A DNA stretch of 30,843 bases from Paludibacter sp. UBA5753 (lineage in GTDB: Bacteria > Bacteroidota > Bacteroidia > Bacteroidales > Paludibacteraceae), in contig DIFH01000038.1 in assembly GCA_002427615.1 (NCBI GenBank), positions 1 to 30,843 of the forward strand. The letters are read 5' to 3'. The notes beneath the pieces were generated by a model, which ran no database searches, was not told where the DNA came from, and saw nothing but the letters and a program-made list of their open reading frames with translations. Below, in pieces: positions 1-8,736 of the stretch. The first letter of the stretch is position 1. Each line of letters begins with the position of its first letter. A program made the position numbers and the translations under genes.

Positions 1-72
1 GGGCAAAGAGTTTAAATACATAACAATCAAGTAAATGGCTAATTATTATCAAATTTATTAGGGTGCTAAGTA
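1..72 (-). repeat. Dispersed repeat, inverted copy of 18938-19009
   Basis: The reverse complement of these 72 bases matches 18938-19009 at 66 of 72 positions by eye. The copy begins at the window edge with GGGC, which corresponds to the start of a GC-rich hairpin in the other copy, so it probably continues outside the window. It lies downstream of the PspC gene and codes for nothing I can recognise. Confidence 0.85.
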
Positions 73-205
73 GTTACAAAGAGTTACTTCTTCGCCCTAA
101 TATTTCAGCGTTATCTTCCTGATTATAATGTCGTCCTAAAACAAAAACAGCTCGCGGGATAGTACGCTCTTCGGGACTCAACAAATTTATTAGTCAACAA
201 AAAAT

Positions 206-244
206 CTTCATCCTCCGGTCATTTAAATCGACTGCAGGATGAAG
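206..244 (-). terminator. Putative terminator of the exporter/PspC operon
   Basis: CTTCATCCT (206-214) pairs with AGGATGAAG (236-244) over nine bases. Read on the minus strand the hairpin is followed by a run of T (plus-strand A run at 199-204). It sits just past the end of the PspC/DUF2807 reading frame. The 21-base loop is longer than usual, so activity is inferred only. Confidence 0.55.
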
Positions 245-271
245 TTAATATATGGGTAAATCTCTGTATTT

Positions 272-574
272 TTATCTGATATTTACATTTGAGCCTAAAT
301 TTTCGGAGCGTCTTACCGTTGTAGGATTGCCTTCACAATCAATTTGTCCGGCTCCGCTGGCTTCGGCATCCACGCTTTCGGTAGCATATACCCGGGCGTG
401 ACTTGCACCGCTTGCTTCTACCTCAACATTTTTGGCTCTTAACTGATCGGCTTCCATTTTACTTGCACCATTAGCATCAACCTTTAACGATTCTGTATTC
501 CCCTCTATATCGGCATACGAAGCTCCCGATATTTCAGCAGATAGCCGTCCGCTTACATTCACATCCAATCGTGC
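272..574 (-). pseudogene. Detached C-terminal part of the PspC/DUF2807 protein (frameshifted)
   Basis: This frame encodes about 98 residues with the repeated motif SGAS/NGAS/SGAG (SAEISGASYADIEG, VDANGASKMEA, VEASGASHARV), which is the beta-helical DUF2807 'head GIN' pattern. It continues the C-terminus of the PspC protein that starts at 1946 but in another frame, and has no ATG of its own near its start. Deleting one GGCT unit at 577-588 joins the two frames into LSGASQARLDVNVSG. It is either a genuinely broken gene end or an assembly or sequencing slip at the repeat. Confidence 0.8.
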
Positions 575-1946
575 CTGGCTGGCTGGCTCCGCTTAAATCG
601 AGTAAAAGATTTGAAGTTGTTATCTTTGATTTTCCTTCTATTTGTGAAGCCCCGTTGGCTTGAAGTTTGAATATTGAATCGTTTGACACAAAAACCCTGA
701 CTTTATGATTCGAAAAGATTTTATCCGTATAAATATTGAGTTTATTATTTCTGACCTCAGTTTTCACATAAGACAACAAATCCTCGGGAGCTGATATAAC
801 AACCTTCTTTACTGAATCCTGGGTAAATTCAAGCGCTATATTCCCCGACACCTCAATACCCTGAAAAGGCTCACAATAACGAACTTCATCTTTTACAGGA
901 GAATCACTATCTTCCCAATTGAGAATCCAGGGATGATCGGAATGATTGTTCCAGTGAATCAATGCCTTTGCCCCTGCACTGTAAAACATAAACAAACCTA
1001 CAATCCATAAAATCAGTACAACCCACAAGGTAGTTTTAGAAGTATCCCGACGTCCTGAAATCATGCGTATCGCCCAGTAAACAAGCATAAAGATTGGACA
1101 CCCTACAACGAGCAATACCGAAATAACAAGTAATACCGTTTTATCCGGCGTTAATACCATCCAGTCTGTCATTAATCCGGGCGTAAATCCATCAAATACT
1201 GCCGGGTCGAAAATAAAGAACAAAAACGACAAAATCAGTACGCCTGCCAGAATCATTCCTACAAATCCGAAAACAACGCCAAAAAGTCCGACAATCACCT
1301 TGAAAAAAACACGCAGGACTTCAAGGATTTTCTCCCCCACATTCGAAGCTGATTGTTTGAATTTATCACTTTCCATGTAGTTTTTCACATTGTTTATTTC
1401 TGTCTTTATATTATCGACCGTCACATCTTCACCCTGCATTTCGAGTCTTTGAGAGGCTGTTACAGCTTTAGGAGCAATAATCCAAACCAACAAATAGATC
1501 GGAATCAAATTGCCGGAACTAATTAACGCGAGTATTACCAAAGCAATACGCACCCAGGTTACATCCCAGCTAAAATAAGCGGCTATACCGGCGCCCACGC
1601 CACCTAAAACAGCATTCTCAGGATCACGGTAAAAGCGACGAGCCCGTTTCTTTTTCGATTTTGGAGCTTCGGGTTCTTCGTCATCTTCATCCGTGTATTG
1701 GCTTGGTTTACCCAATACATTTATAATTTCCTGAACATCATCAATATTGACCACCTTTTTGTTTTTCTGAAGGCGTTCGGTGAAAAGTTCAGCGATACGA
1801 GCTTCTATGTCGTTCATCACTTCTTTCTTCTCATCTTCCGACAAATGTCTGGCAACATCGGCAAGATAAGTCTGAAGCATTTCATAAGCATCGTCGTCGA
1901 TATGGAAAACGATGTTGTTTAAGTTGACAGTCAGTGTTTTTTTCAT
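534..1946 (-). CDS. PspC domain membrane protein with DUF2807 (frameshifted at the C-terminus)
   Basis: This is an envelope-stress-type inner-membrane protein. Residues 1-100 form an acidic helical region (ADVARHLSEDEKKEVMNDIEAR) of the kind found before PspC in Bacteroidetes proteins. Residues about 103-162 are the PspC domain (RRFYRDPENAVLGGVGAGIAAYF, then a hydrophobic segment). At least three more transmembrane segments follow (about 215-245, 270-295, 305-325), then the start of a DUF2807 domain (GIEVSGNIALEFTQDSVKK). The last 14 or so residues (QPGTIGCECKRTAIC) are out of frame. Removing one of three GGCT units restores a protein of 556 residues that ends at 272. The PadR gene lies 102 bases upstream, a pairing common in this phylum. 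The function is not proven; a role in sensing or buffering membrane stress is inferred from PspC. Confidence 0.85.
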   Translation of the reverse strand: MKKTLTVNLNNIVFHIDDDAYEMLQTYLADVARHLSEDEKKEVMNDIEARIAELFTERLQKNKKVVNIDDVQEIINVLGKPSQYTDEDDEEPEAPKSKKKRARRFYRDPENAVLGGVGAGIAAYFSWDVTWVRIALVILALISSGNLIPIYLLVWIIAPKAVTASQRLEMQGEDVTVDNIKTEINNVKNYMESDKFKQSASNVGEKILEVLRVFFKVIVGLFGVVFGFVGMILAGVLILSFLFFIFDPAVFDGFTPGLMTDWMVLTPDKTVLLVISVLLVVGCPIFMLVYWAIRMISGRRDTSKTTLWVVLILWIVGLFMFYSAGAKALIHWNNHSDHPWILNWEDSDSPVKDEVRYCEPFQGIEVSGNIALEFTQDSVKKVVISAPEDLLSYVKTEVRNNKLNIYTDKIFSNHKVRVFVSNDSIFKLQANGASQIEGKSKITTSNLLLDLSGASQPGTIGCECKRTAIC

Positions 1947-1974
1947 TTGAATTGATGTTTAGCGCCCTATTCCC

Positions 1975-2035
1975 GCCCCGAGTCTCTCTCCCAAAGGAGA
2001 AAAGGAAAAGGAAGGAGAAAAAGAGGGTTAGTTTA
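1975..2035. repeat. Degenerate purine-rich repeat between PadR and PspC genes
   Basis: The gap holds CCCCGAGTCTCTCTCCCAAA followed by AGGAGAAAAGG and related purine tracts. The CTCTCCCAAAGGAG core resembles the hairpin units inside mutS2 (18311-18431) and just after it (18896-18930). It is a decayed copy at best. Confidence 0.35.
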
Positions 2036-2048
2036 TGTTTATTTGTTC

Positions 2049-2420
2049 TTAAGCCGCTCCTTCGGAAGGGTTTGGGGTAGATTTAATTTTCAGAACCACC
2101 TGATTAATTTCATACCAGGCAATTTCAAGTTCTTCGAGAAATGCCAATCCTCTTTCGGTCATTTCATAATACTTGCGTGGAGGTCCCTGCGACGATTCTT
2201 CCCAGCGGTAATCCAATAGTTCGCTATTCTTTAGTCGCGTCAACAAAGGATATAATGTTCCCTCCACCACAATCATTTTTGCCTCCTTCAGTTCCGAAAT
2301 AATATCGGAAGCGTAGGCCGGTTTTTTTCTCAGAATAAGCAGAACGCAATATTCGAGATAACCTTTTCGCATTTGCGATTTGATGTTTACTGCATTCATG
2401 TTTAATTGTTTATTATTCAA
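2049..2420 (-). CDS. PadR family transcriptional regulator
   Basis: A 123-residue winged-helix repressor of the small PadR type. The conserved core is visible from residue 17 to 105: MRKGYLEYCVLLIL, then ASDIISELKEAKMIVVEGTLYPLLTRLKNSELLDY and the wing GPPRKYYEMTERG. PadR proteins bind DNA as dimers and often respond to hydrophobic compounds or envelope stress, typically controlling exporters or membrane proteins. Here it sits between a five-gene efflux system upstream (65-base gap) and a PspC protein downstream, so control of one or both is likely. A short inverted pair GTTTC/GAAAC lies in its leader (about 2424-2439); whether this is an operator is unknown. Confidence 0.93.
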   Translation of the reverse strand: MNNKQLNMNAVNIKSQMRKGYLEYCVLLILRKKPAYASDIISELKEAKMIVVEGTLYPLLTRLKNSELLDYRWEESSQGPPRKYYEMTERGLAFLEELEIAWYEINQVVLKIKSTPNPSEGAA

Positions 2421-2485
2421 TGTTTCGCGTTTGAAACGTTCGCGTTTTTTCTTTTTTCCTTATTCAACTAATCATCCGATTTGTC

Positions 2486-3751
2486 TTACATCAACAATTC
2501 CAGGATTTTCAATCTAAAAACATATTCGTATTTCGATTGTACGACTTCCGATTGAGCCTGCGTCAGGTTATTTTTAGCCTGATAAAGCTCATAAACCGTA
2601 GCCCGTCCGCCTTCATATTTCTGATTGGCAAAGCGATACGCTTCGTTTCCTGCAATTTCGGATTTACTTGCAGCATCCCATTTCGCTTTGGCTGCTACCG
2701 CATTGTAATATGCCTGTTGAATGGTTTTTCGCAATTCAAGTTTTGTATTATCAACATTCAAACGATTACTTTCAACGTTAATTTGGGCTGTTTTTACCTG
2801 ATTCCTGGTTTCCATTTTATTGAAAATGGGCACCGACAGATTGAAACCCAAACTCGTACTCATTGGCGTACTTACCGAATTATAGTATCCGCCACTCACA
2901 CTGGCTCCAAAACTTAAAGACGGGAAATATGCCGATTGGGCAATCTGAACATTTTTTTCACTGTTCTTCAGTTGATATTCCGCACTTTTAACTTCAGGCC
3001 GATTGTTTAAAGCGCTCCGATAAACATTTTCAGCATCCAACATTTGCAGTTCGTTGTTCATTAAATCGGCGGGAACAATTACATCCAATTTTTCAAAATC
3101 GGATAACTCAAGTATCTGACCCAAATCGAGCAACGAAAGTTTCAGGCTGTTTTCTGCTTGTGTGCGGCTCAGTTCTTCTTTCGATTGTTGAGCAAGAAGC
3201 TCGTACATTTCACCCTCGGCAAGTTTTCCGGCGGCAACCAGCGATTTTTGTTGTTCAATTTTATTTTGAGTCAGTTCGAGCTGATTTTCTGAAATTTGCA
3301 ACAATTCTTTATTGAGCAATACTTGCAGGAAAGCCGATGAAACACTCAGGATAATATCCTGACGGATTTTTTCGAGATTTGCTTCCGATGCTTTCAAATC
3401 AGCCATGCGGGCATCAATATTGTACTTCATTTTTAATCCATCGAACAATGTAATTCCACTTGAGAGACTAAAAGAAGTGTTTGACACATTGAGGTTCTGA
3501 TAAGTACCATCCGCAATTTGTGAACGCCCAAAACTCCATCCCTGACTTGCCGAACCGTTCAGATTAGGCAACAAGTTATTACGCGCCTGCTGATATGCAA
3601 TTTCATTTGTCTTGCGGGTCAGTTCCTTTTGTTTTATGTTGCGGTTGTTAGCCAGCGCCGTATCCACACACTGTTGAAGCGTCCAGGGTTGTTGGGCGCT
3701 TGCCAGCAGAGCGGCAAGTAAAGCGCCTATGATAAGAAATATTTTTTTCAT
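2486..3751 (-). CDS. TolC family outer-membrane efflux protein
   Basis: 421 residues with a cleavable signal peptide (MKKIFLIIGALLAALLASAQ). It has the two-fold OEP organisation: the N-terminal half opens with PWTLQQCVDTALANNRNIKQ and the second half carries NRPEVKSAEYQLKNSEKNVQIAQSAYFPSLSF, the usual TolC-family hallmark. Long helical hairpins follow, and the protein ends near KYEYVFRLKILELLM. It forms the trimeric outer-membrane exit duct for the adaptor and ABC transporter encoded just upstream in the same direction (109-base gap). The substrate cannot be read from the sequence. Confidence 0.95.
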   Translation of the reverse strand: MKKIFLIIGALLAALLASAQQPWTLQQCVDTALANNRNIKQKELTRKTNEIAYQQARNNLLPNLNGSASQGWSFGRSQIADGTYQNLNVSNTSFSLSSGITLFDGLKMKYNIDARMADLKASEANLEKIRQDIILSVSSAFLQVLLNKELLQISENQLELTQNKIEQQKSLVAAGKLAEGEMYELLAQQSKEELSRTQAENSLKLSLLDLGQILELSDFEKLDVIVPADLMNNELQMLDAENVYRSALNNRPEVKSAEYQLKNSEKNVQIAQSAYFPSLSFGASVSGGYYNSVSTPMSTSLGFNLSVPIFNKMETRNQVKTAQINVESNRLNVDNTKLELRKTIQQAYYNAVAAKAKWDAASKSEIAGNEAYRFANQKYEGGRATVYELYQAKNNLTQAQSEVVQSKYEYVFRLKILELLM

Positions 3752-3860
3752 AATGTTTGATATTTAACCCTAATCCTCTTAAGCGAAATTAAAATTACCT
3801 AATTATTTTAGGAGCAATATTTTTATAATTGTAAAAAATTAAAACTGATTTCAGCTGTCT

Positions 3861-4982
3861 TTATGTGTTAGTAGTAGTTTTCTTCTCTTTCTCAAGTATT
3901 TCAGCTCCCCGTATTTTATCTTTAGCCTTCAAGCCGCTTTTCACTTCGATTTTCATCCCGTCCGACATGCCGGTTTTAACTTGTTTTTTGTCGTAAGTTT
4001 GAGGCGCTTCCGTTTTCAGCACATAAACAAAAGCGGTGTCGCCACTAAACTCGATGCAACTTTCGGGAACGGTAAGCACTTTCTCGGCTTTACTCAGCAC
4101 AATTTCGGCATTGGCGCTGTAACCGGCACGTATAAACACATCCGAAGGTACTTTCACGGCTGCTTTCATTTCGAACATAATAGCTCCGCTTTCCTCAACA
4201 CCTTTTGGTGAAATATATTCGAGTACCGCCGTTAAATTAATGTCCTGTAAAGCGCCGATGGTGATTTTCATAGGCATGCCTGCATTTACGCGTCCTACTT
4301 CGGTTTCGTCGAGTTTTCCGACAAAAAGCATGTCGTTCATATTGGCTACGGTAGCTATGGTAGTTCCATCGTTGAAATTATTGGACTGAATGACCGAATT
4401 ACCCACTTTTATAGGCACATCGAGTATGGTTCCGTTGATTGTGGAGCGAACCAAGGTATTGCTCATCTGCGATTTATCGTTCGAAATGCCATCACGAATC
4501 AAACTCAGATTATCTTTTGCCGTTTTTAACTCCTCTTTGTTGTTAAAATACTGCAATTCAACTTTTTCAAATTCTTCTTTTGAAATCACTCTTTCGGTAT
4601 ACAATTTCATATCCCGATCGTAATTCCGCTTAGCCTGATCGAAAGCAATCTGAGCCAGTTCCACACGCGATTCCGCCGAGTTAAGGCTTACCATATCAGG
4701 TATTACCTTGATTTTGGCAATTATGTCGCCGGCTTTCACCCTATCGCCTGCTTCTTTGTAAATTTCGGCAATGATACCCGACATTTGAGGTTTGATGAGA
4801 ATTTCATTGCGGGGCTCTACTTTCCCTGTTGCCACAGTTCGCTTTTCGATGTTACCGACAGTAACTTCTTCTATCACATATTTTTTTTCGACCGGACGCG
4901 ATTTTTTCCATAAAAAATAAAACGTTCCGAGTACAGCTGCCGCAAGAATAAGCAACAATAGAATTCTAAAAAATTTCTTCAT
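3861..4982 (-). CDS. HlyD/MacA-like periplasmic adaptor subunit
   Basis: 373 residues. An N-terminal membrane anchor (RILLLLILAAAVLGTFYFLW) is followed by a split biotinyl-lipoyl domain (ATGKVEPRNEILIKPQMSGIIAEIYKEAGDRVKAGD ... GTILDVPIKVGNSV) around a coiled-coil hairpin (about 100-180). The beta-barrel domain (NDMLFVGKLDETEVGRVNAGMPMKITIGA) and the membrane-proximal domain complete it. This is the MacA-type adaptor that bridges an ABC transporter in the inner membrane to a TolC duct. It lies 76 bases after the second permease gene and before the TolC gene, as expected for a tripartite pump. Confidence 0.94.
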   Translation of the reverse strand: MKKFFRILLLLILAAAVLGTFYFLWKKSRPVEKKYVIEEVTVGNIEKRTVATGKVEPRNEILIKPQMSGIIAEIYKEAGDRVKAGDIIAKIKVIPDMVSLNSAESRVELAQIAFDQAKRNYDRDMKLYTERVISKEEFEKVELQYFNNKEELKTAKDNLSLIRDGISNDKSQMSNTLVRSTINGTILDVPIKVGNSVIQSNNFNDGTTIATVANMNDMLFVGKLDETEVGRVNAGMPMKITIGALQDINLTAVLEYISPKGVEESGAIMFEMKAAVKVPSDVFIRAGYSANAEIVLSKAEKVLTVPESCIEFSGDTAFVYVLKTEAPQTYDKKQVKTGMSDGMKIEVKSGLKAKDKIRGAEILEKEKKTTTNT

Positions 4983-5058
4983 ATTTATCCGATTTATATT
5001 TATTTACAATTTATATTATTCGTATTTCATTTTCAAAGCATTAAATCATCACATTACT

Positions 5059-6363
5059 CTATTCTTCTCTGATAGCTTCGATCGGTTTGATACTCATGGC
5101 TCTGTTTGCCGGCAAGAATCCGGCTAAAGTTCCGACAATCAAAAGTATAAACAACGAAACTATGGCAACCGTGAAACTGATTTGCGGATCTTTAAAAAAC
5201 TGGTCTCCCTGACTGAGTGCAATTCCTACCAACTGCAACAATCCTACGCCCAGCATGATACCTGCCACTCCCGCTATCAAAGTCAATACAATGCTTTCGC
5301 TCAGAATCTGCATAATGATATTACGCGGCGTAGCGCCTAAAGCACGCCGGATTCCGATTTCCCTGGTTCGTTCGCGTACGGTAATCAGCATGATGTTACT
5401 TACGCCAATTCCTCCGGCCAGCAAGGTTCCCAACCCGACAATCCAAATCAGACTGGAGATGCCAATTCCCAAATATAAAAACATGGTAAACTGATCCTCT
5501 ATGTTCATTCCGCCTACTCCCGTTTTATCGGTTGGCGAAATACTATGACGTGTTTTCAGCACTTCTTTGATCCGGTCTTCAATCACCTTAACTTTTATGC
5601 CAGGCTTAGCTGTGGCTGCTATAAAATGTACTATATTTCCCTGATTAAATGCCTGTTGCATGGTAGTAAAAGGCAATACAACCGTTTCCTTCGGATCGCC
5701 GCCAATGTTTACATTCGAAATGTGCCTCGAAACGCCAATTACCTGAAAATAAATTCCGTTTACCTGTATGTTTTTTCCTAAAGCATCTTCGTTTTTCGGG
5801 AACAGCACTTCGTATACGCGTTCGCCAATTACACATACTTTTCGTTTTTCGGCAATATCAATATCGTTTATATACCTGCCGGCAATCATTATGCTTTCGT
5901 CAATCCGGTTGTACGATGGATAATTCCCTTTCATCCTGAAACTTCCGGCTTTATCGTTTCGGGTCACATTATTTGTTCCTCCTCCGCCAAACAGAACAGG
6001 AGCAATATGTTGGATTTCAGGAATGTTGTTTATGAGCAAAGGAATATCTTCATTAACCATATCCCAACGACGACCCTTTTTGAATCCTTTATAAGGTTCT
6101 GATGTCTGGTCGGTCCAGATAAAGCATGAATTGGTGGCAAAGCCTTCTATTTGCGAATTCATCCCACGTTCCAACGCTACACCTGCTCCAACCATGGCAA
6201 CCAACATAAACATACCCCAAAAAATCCCAAAAGCAGTCATCACGCTACGCGATTTATTATGCGTAATAGTTATCCATATTTCCTGCCAGCGGTCGAGATC
6301 AAAAAAACCCCAACTTCTGAAAATAGAATTTTTTATTTTTGAATATTTATCTGATTTTTTCAT
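5059..6363 (-). CDS. ABC transporter permease (MacB/FtsX type)
   Basis: 434 residues. One N-terminal transmembrane helix (TAFGIFWGMFMLVAMVGAGVAL), a large periplasmic MacB-PCD domain (about 70-280), then three helices with the FtsX signature ISNIMLITVRERTREIGIRRALGATPRNI and the end FLPANRAMSIKPIEAIREE. Such mechanotransmission permeases do not move substrate through the membrane; they couple ATP use to periplasmic movement. It is paired with a second permease 80 bases upstream, and both would use the single ATPase encoded at 7844-8524. Confidence 0.94.
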   Translation of the reverse strand: MKKSDKYSKIKNSIFRSWGFFDLDRWQEIWITITHNKSRSVMTAFGIFWGMFMLVAMVGAGVALERGMNSQIEGFATNSCFIWTDQTSEPYKGFKKGRRWDMVNEDIPLLINNIPEIQHIAPVLFGGGGTNNVTRNDKAGSFRMKGNYPSYNRIDESIMIAGRYINDIDIAEKRKVCVIGERVYEVLFPKNEDALGKNIQVNGIYFQVIGVSRHISNVNIGGDPKETVVLPFTTMQQAFNQGNIVHFIAATAKPGIKVKVIEDRIKEVLKTRHSISPTDKTGVGGMNIEDQFTMFLYLGIGISSLIWIVGLGTLLAGGIGVSNIMLITVRERTREIGIRRALGATPRNIIMQILSESIVLTLIAGVAGIMLGVGLLQLVGIALSQGDQFFKDPQISFTVAIVSLFILLIVGTLAGFLPANRAMSIKPIEAIREE

Positions 6364-6443
6364 TTATGCAAATTGTTTTCTATATAAACAAATTTCTAAA
6401 TTTGAGCCTTCCAAAACCCTCAAAAAGAGACTTTGGGGCTTTC

Positions 6444-7703
6444 CTATTCTTCTCTCATGGCTTCAATCGGTTTTATCCTAACCGCGCGACGGGCAGGCAT
6501 ATAACCGGCAATAACGCCTGAAATAATTAAAATAGCTGTTGAAATAAACACATACGAAAGCTGTACCGTAGGGTCTTTAAACACCGACATACCTGTATCG
6601 CTTTGGGCTGCCGATTGTTGCATAATTATATTTACAAGTTCAGTAAGTCCAACTCCCATAACCATTCCTATATAGCCGAATATTGTGGTAATTAAAATCG
6701 ATTCGATAATAACAGACCGCAAAATACTTGCAGGTGAAGCGCCTATGGCTTTGCGGATTCCAATTTCACGCGTACGTTCTTTTACCGACATCAACATAAT
6801 ATTACTTACGCCTACAATACCGGCTATCAGAGTGAAAATTCCGATAATGGAAACAAAAATCGTTATTCCTCCAAAAATTTTCATAGTTTCAATGTAGTCC
6901 CGTTGTGCATTATACAAGTACAATGCTTGTGTATCGGTAGGGTCGAAACGTAAACTTTGCGACATGGTTTGCTTTAGTTTGTCGTTGAATTTGTCGTTGG
7001 CATCCTTAGTTTTGAGTCCATTAACCTGCATGGCAATGCTGTAAAACTTTTTATTCGGGTTGAAGATGGATTGTGCTGTCGTAAAAGGAATATAAGCGGA
7101 ACCTTCACCATAACGTTCTTTTTTCGAGTTTATGCCCACCACTTTAAACATTACTTTACCTACCTGCACATATTTTCCTAATGCCGATTCGGTTTTAAAT
7201 AATACTTCTTCAATTTTACGGTCAATCACGATAACTTTATTCTGATTTTTTAAATCCAGATCATTCATAAACCGTCCACCTCCGTTTTCGATCTTCAGGT
7301 TGAAAATATCTTGATAAACCGGATTAACGCCATAAACGTTATACGAACCATATTCGTTGTGATAGGTAATTGTCATGTTTTTTTCAACCACGCCGGTTTT
7401 TCCGCCGGTTTCGTCTAAAGATTCATCTACATCAACAATTTGTTTTTCGGCAAAATTAAGCGAGCGACCGCTTTTCAACCCTTTATAGGGCATCGACGAA
7501 CGTCCCGACCAGATTTGTACTGTATTGGCGGCACGTTCGCTAAAGTTGGACATTACACCATTTTTCAGCCCGTTCCCCGCTCCCAACAGGACAATAAGGA
7601 TAAATATCCCCCACGACACCGACAGCCCCGTAAGCATTGTACGCAACTTATTGTGTTTCAGACCAGCTAATATTTCTTGTAATATATCCATAGTTCCCTC
7701 CAT
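6444..7703 (-). CDS. ABC transporter permease (MacB/FtsX type)
   Basis: 419 residues with the same layout as the next gene: N-terminal helix (SVSWGIFILIVLLGAGNGL), MacB-PCD periplasmic domain, three C-terminal helices with GVSNIMLMSVKERTREIGIRKAIGASPASI, and the end PARRAVRIKPIEAMREE. The start at 7703 (MEGTMDILQE) could also be the ATG four codons later, MDILQEILAG. The two permeases are clearly divergent paralogues and probably form a heterodimer. A small inverted repeat TCCGTC/GACGGA lies just before the start. Confidence 0.94.
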   Translation of the reverse strand: MEGTMDILQEILAGLKHNKLRTMLTGLSVSWGIFILIVLLGAGNGLKNGVMSNFSERAANTVQIWSGRSSMPYKGLKSGRSLNFAEKQIVDVDESLDETGGKTGVVEKNMTITYHNEYGSYNVYGVNPVYQDIFNLKIENGGGRFMNDLDLKNQNKVIVIDRKIEEVLFKTESALGKYVQVGKVMFKVVGINSKKERYGEGSAYIPFTTAQSIFNPNKKFYSIAMQVNGLKTKDANDKFNDKLKQTMSQSLRFDPTDTQALYLYNAQRDYIETMKIFGGITIFVSIIGIFTLIAGIVGVSNIMLMSVKERTREIGIRKAIGASPASILRSVIIESILITTIFGYIGMVMGVGLTELVNIIMQQSAAQSDTGMSVFKDPTVQLSYVFISTAILIISGVIAGYMPARRAVRIKPIEAMREE

Positions 7704-7824
7704 TTCCGTCAGTTGACGGAGGAATTAAAATTAGTGCTTGTATTGTACCCATCATCTTTACCGTAGCAGCCTTAAAAAACATGATTGCTGTTCGCTTTAA
7801 TAACTCAACTGCCTGAAATTCTCA

Positions 7825-7845
7825 AAATTGCCCCTTTGGCAATTT
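7825..7845 (-). other. Intercistronic hairpin overlapping the ATPase stop codon
   Basis: AAATTGCC (7825-7832) and GGCAATTT (7838-7845) form an eight-base perfect stem with a five-base loop. It overlaps the stop codon of the ABC ATPase gene and lies about 120 bases before the first permease. There is no T tract, so mRNA stabilisation or attenuation is more likely than full termination. Confidence 0.5.
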
Positions 7846-8524
7846 AACGGACTTTCTCTTCAACAGTTTCAATCAATCCATCTTTAATATGGATGATTTT
7901 TTGTGTTTCATCGGCTACCGATTTTTCATGTGTAACAATAATGGTAGTTAGTCCGTTATTATTCAGCTCATTCAGCAATTTCATAACTTCGTCCGAAGTA
8001 TGGCTGTCTAATGCGCCGGTCGGTTCATCGGCAAGCAAAATTTTCGGTTGCGAAATAATAGCCCGAGCTATGGCTACGCGTTGTTTTTGTCCGCCCGACA
8101 TTTCGTTTGGCATGTGCAGTGCCCAGTCTTTTAAACCCATCCGATCGAGATATTCCATGGCGATTATGTTACGGCGTTTGCGGCTCACATTCTTATAATA
8201 AAGCGGTAAAGCCACATTCTCGAGTGCATTTTTAAAATTAATTAAATTAAATGACTGAAACACGAAACCAATCATTTCGTTGCGGTAAGCAGCTGCCTGT
8301 TTTTCGCTCAGATTTTTAATCAGCTTATTGTTCAGCGTGTAATCACCGGTATCGTAATTATCGAGAATGCCGAGAATGTTCAGCAAAGTAGATTTACCCG
8401 AACCCGAAGCACCCATCACAGAAACATATTCGCCCTCAGAGATATGCAGATCAATGCCTTTCAGTACATGAAGCGAAGTTGCTTCGGTATAATAAGTTTT
8501 GTTTACGTTTGTGAGTGTTATCAT
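7844..8524 (-). CDS. ABC transporter ATP-binding protein (MacB/LolD-like)
   Basis: 226 residues, the usual length of a stand-alone MacB/LolD-type ATPase. Walker A is GASGSGKSTLLN (about 39-50), the Q-loop is in GFVFQSFNLI, the signature is MSGGQKQRVAIARA (about 142-155), Walker B and D-loop are ILLADEPTGALD, and the H-loop is TTIIVTHE. It powers the two permeases encoded downstream. It is the first gene of the minus-strand cluster and has a promoter about 170 bases upstream. Confidence 0.95.
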   Translation of the reverse strand: MITLTNVNKTYYTEATSLHVLKGIDLHISEGEYVSVMGASGSGKSTLLNILGILDNYDTGDYTLNNKLIKNLSEKQAAAYRNEMIGFVFQSFNLINFKNALENVALPLYYKNVSRKRRNIIAMEYLDRMGLKDWALHMPNEMSGGQKQRVAIARAIISQPKILLADEPTGALDSHTSDEVMKLLNELNNNGLTTIIVTHEKSVADETQKIIHIKDGLIETVEEKVR

Positions 8525-8545
8525 CTTTTTGGTCTTTTGTGCTTG

Positions 8546-8561
8546 CCTGACGGCAGTCAGG
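8546..8561. repeat. Short palindrome CCTGAC-GGCA-GTCAGG
   Basis: A six-base stem with a four-base loop, in the transcribed leader of the exporter operon. With its flank (GCTTGCCTGACGGCAGTCAGG) it resembles GCTTGCCAGCGGCAGGCAGG at 25999-26018, so it is likely one member of a dispersed short-palindrome family. Confidence 0.5.
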
Positions 8562-8695
8562 TTCCGTGTTCCGCGTTTGAGAGCCCCGACTTTCGGGATA
8601 TTTCGTTACGCTACTATTTGAAAGTTTGGGATTATAATTATTTTTTTTACTCTGAAATATTGACTAAAAAACAATTGACAAAATTAATTTCGCTG

Positions 8696-8726
8696 CAAAT
8701 ATAAATATATTTATAGTACCTTGCAA
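8696..8726 (-). promoter_or_regulatory. Bacteroidetes-type promoter for the exporter operon
   Basis: On the minus strand TATATTTG (8703-8696) fits the -7 consensus TAnnTTTG and is preceded by TTG (8726-8724) at a 20-base spacing, matching the -33/-7 architecture of Bacteroidetes promoters. The predicted transcript has a leader of about 165 bases before the ATPase start codon at 8524. Confidence 0.65.
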
Positions 8727-8736
8727 TACATAGTAC
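8714..8736. promoter_or_regulatory. Putative operator (semi-palindrome) over the -33 box
   Basis: ATAGTAC occurs twice in direct orientation (8713-8719 and 8730-8736), each containing the palindrome GTAC, with TTGCAA between them. The unit covers the -33 box of the exporter promoter, the classical place for a repressor. The PadR protein encoded in this cluster is the obvious candidate ligand; that link is inferred, not seen. Confidence 0.35.

Noticed and set aside
74..196. Short minus-strand frame before the window's left repeat (SPEERTIPRAVFVLGRHY...)
   Set aside because: It is about 40 codons, has no ATG, and lies between a terminator and a repeat; I recognise no family, so I do not call it a gene.
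2424..2439. GTTTC-GCGTTT-GAAAC as a PadR autoregulatory operator
   Set aside because: It has a five-base stem only, with no promoter match beside it; too weak to list as a feature.
5059..8524. LolCDE lipoprotein-release system
   Set aside because: The permeases have MacB-type periplasmic domains and are followed by an adaptor and a TolC-type gene, which fits a tripartite exporter better.
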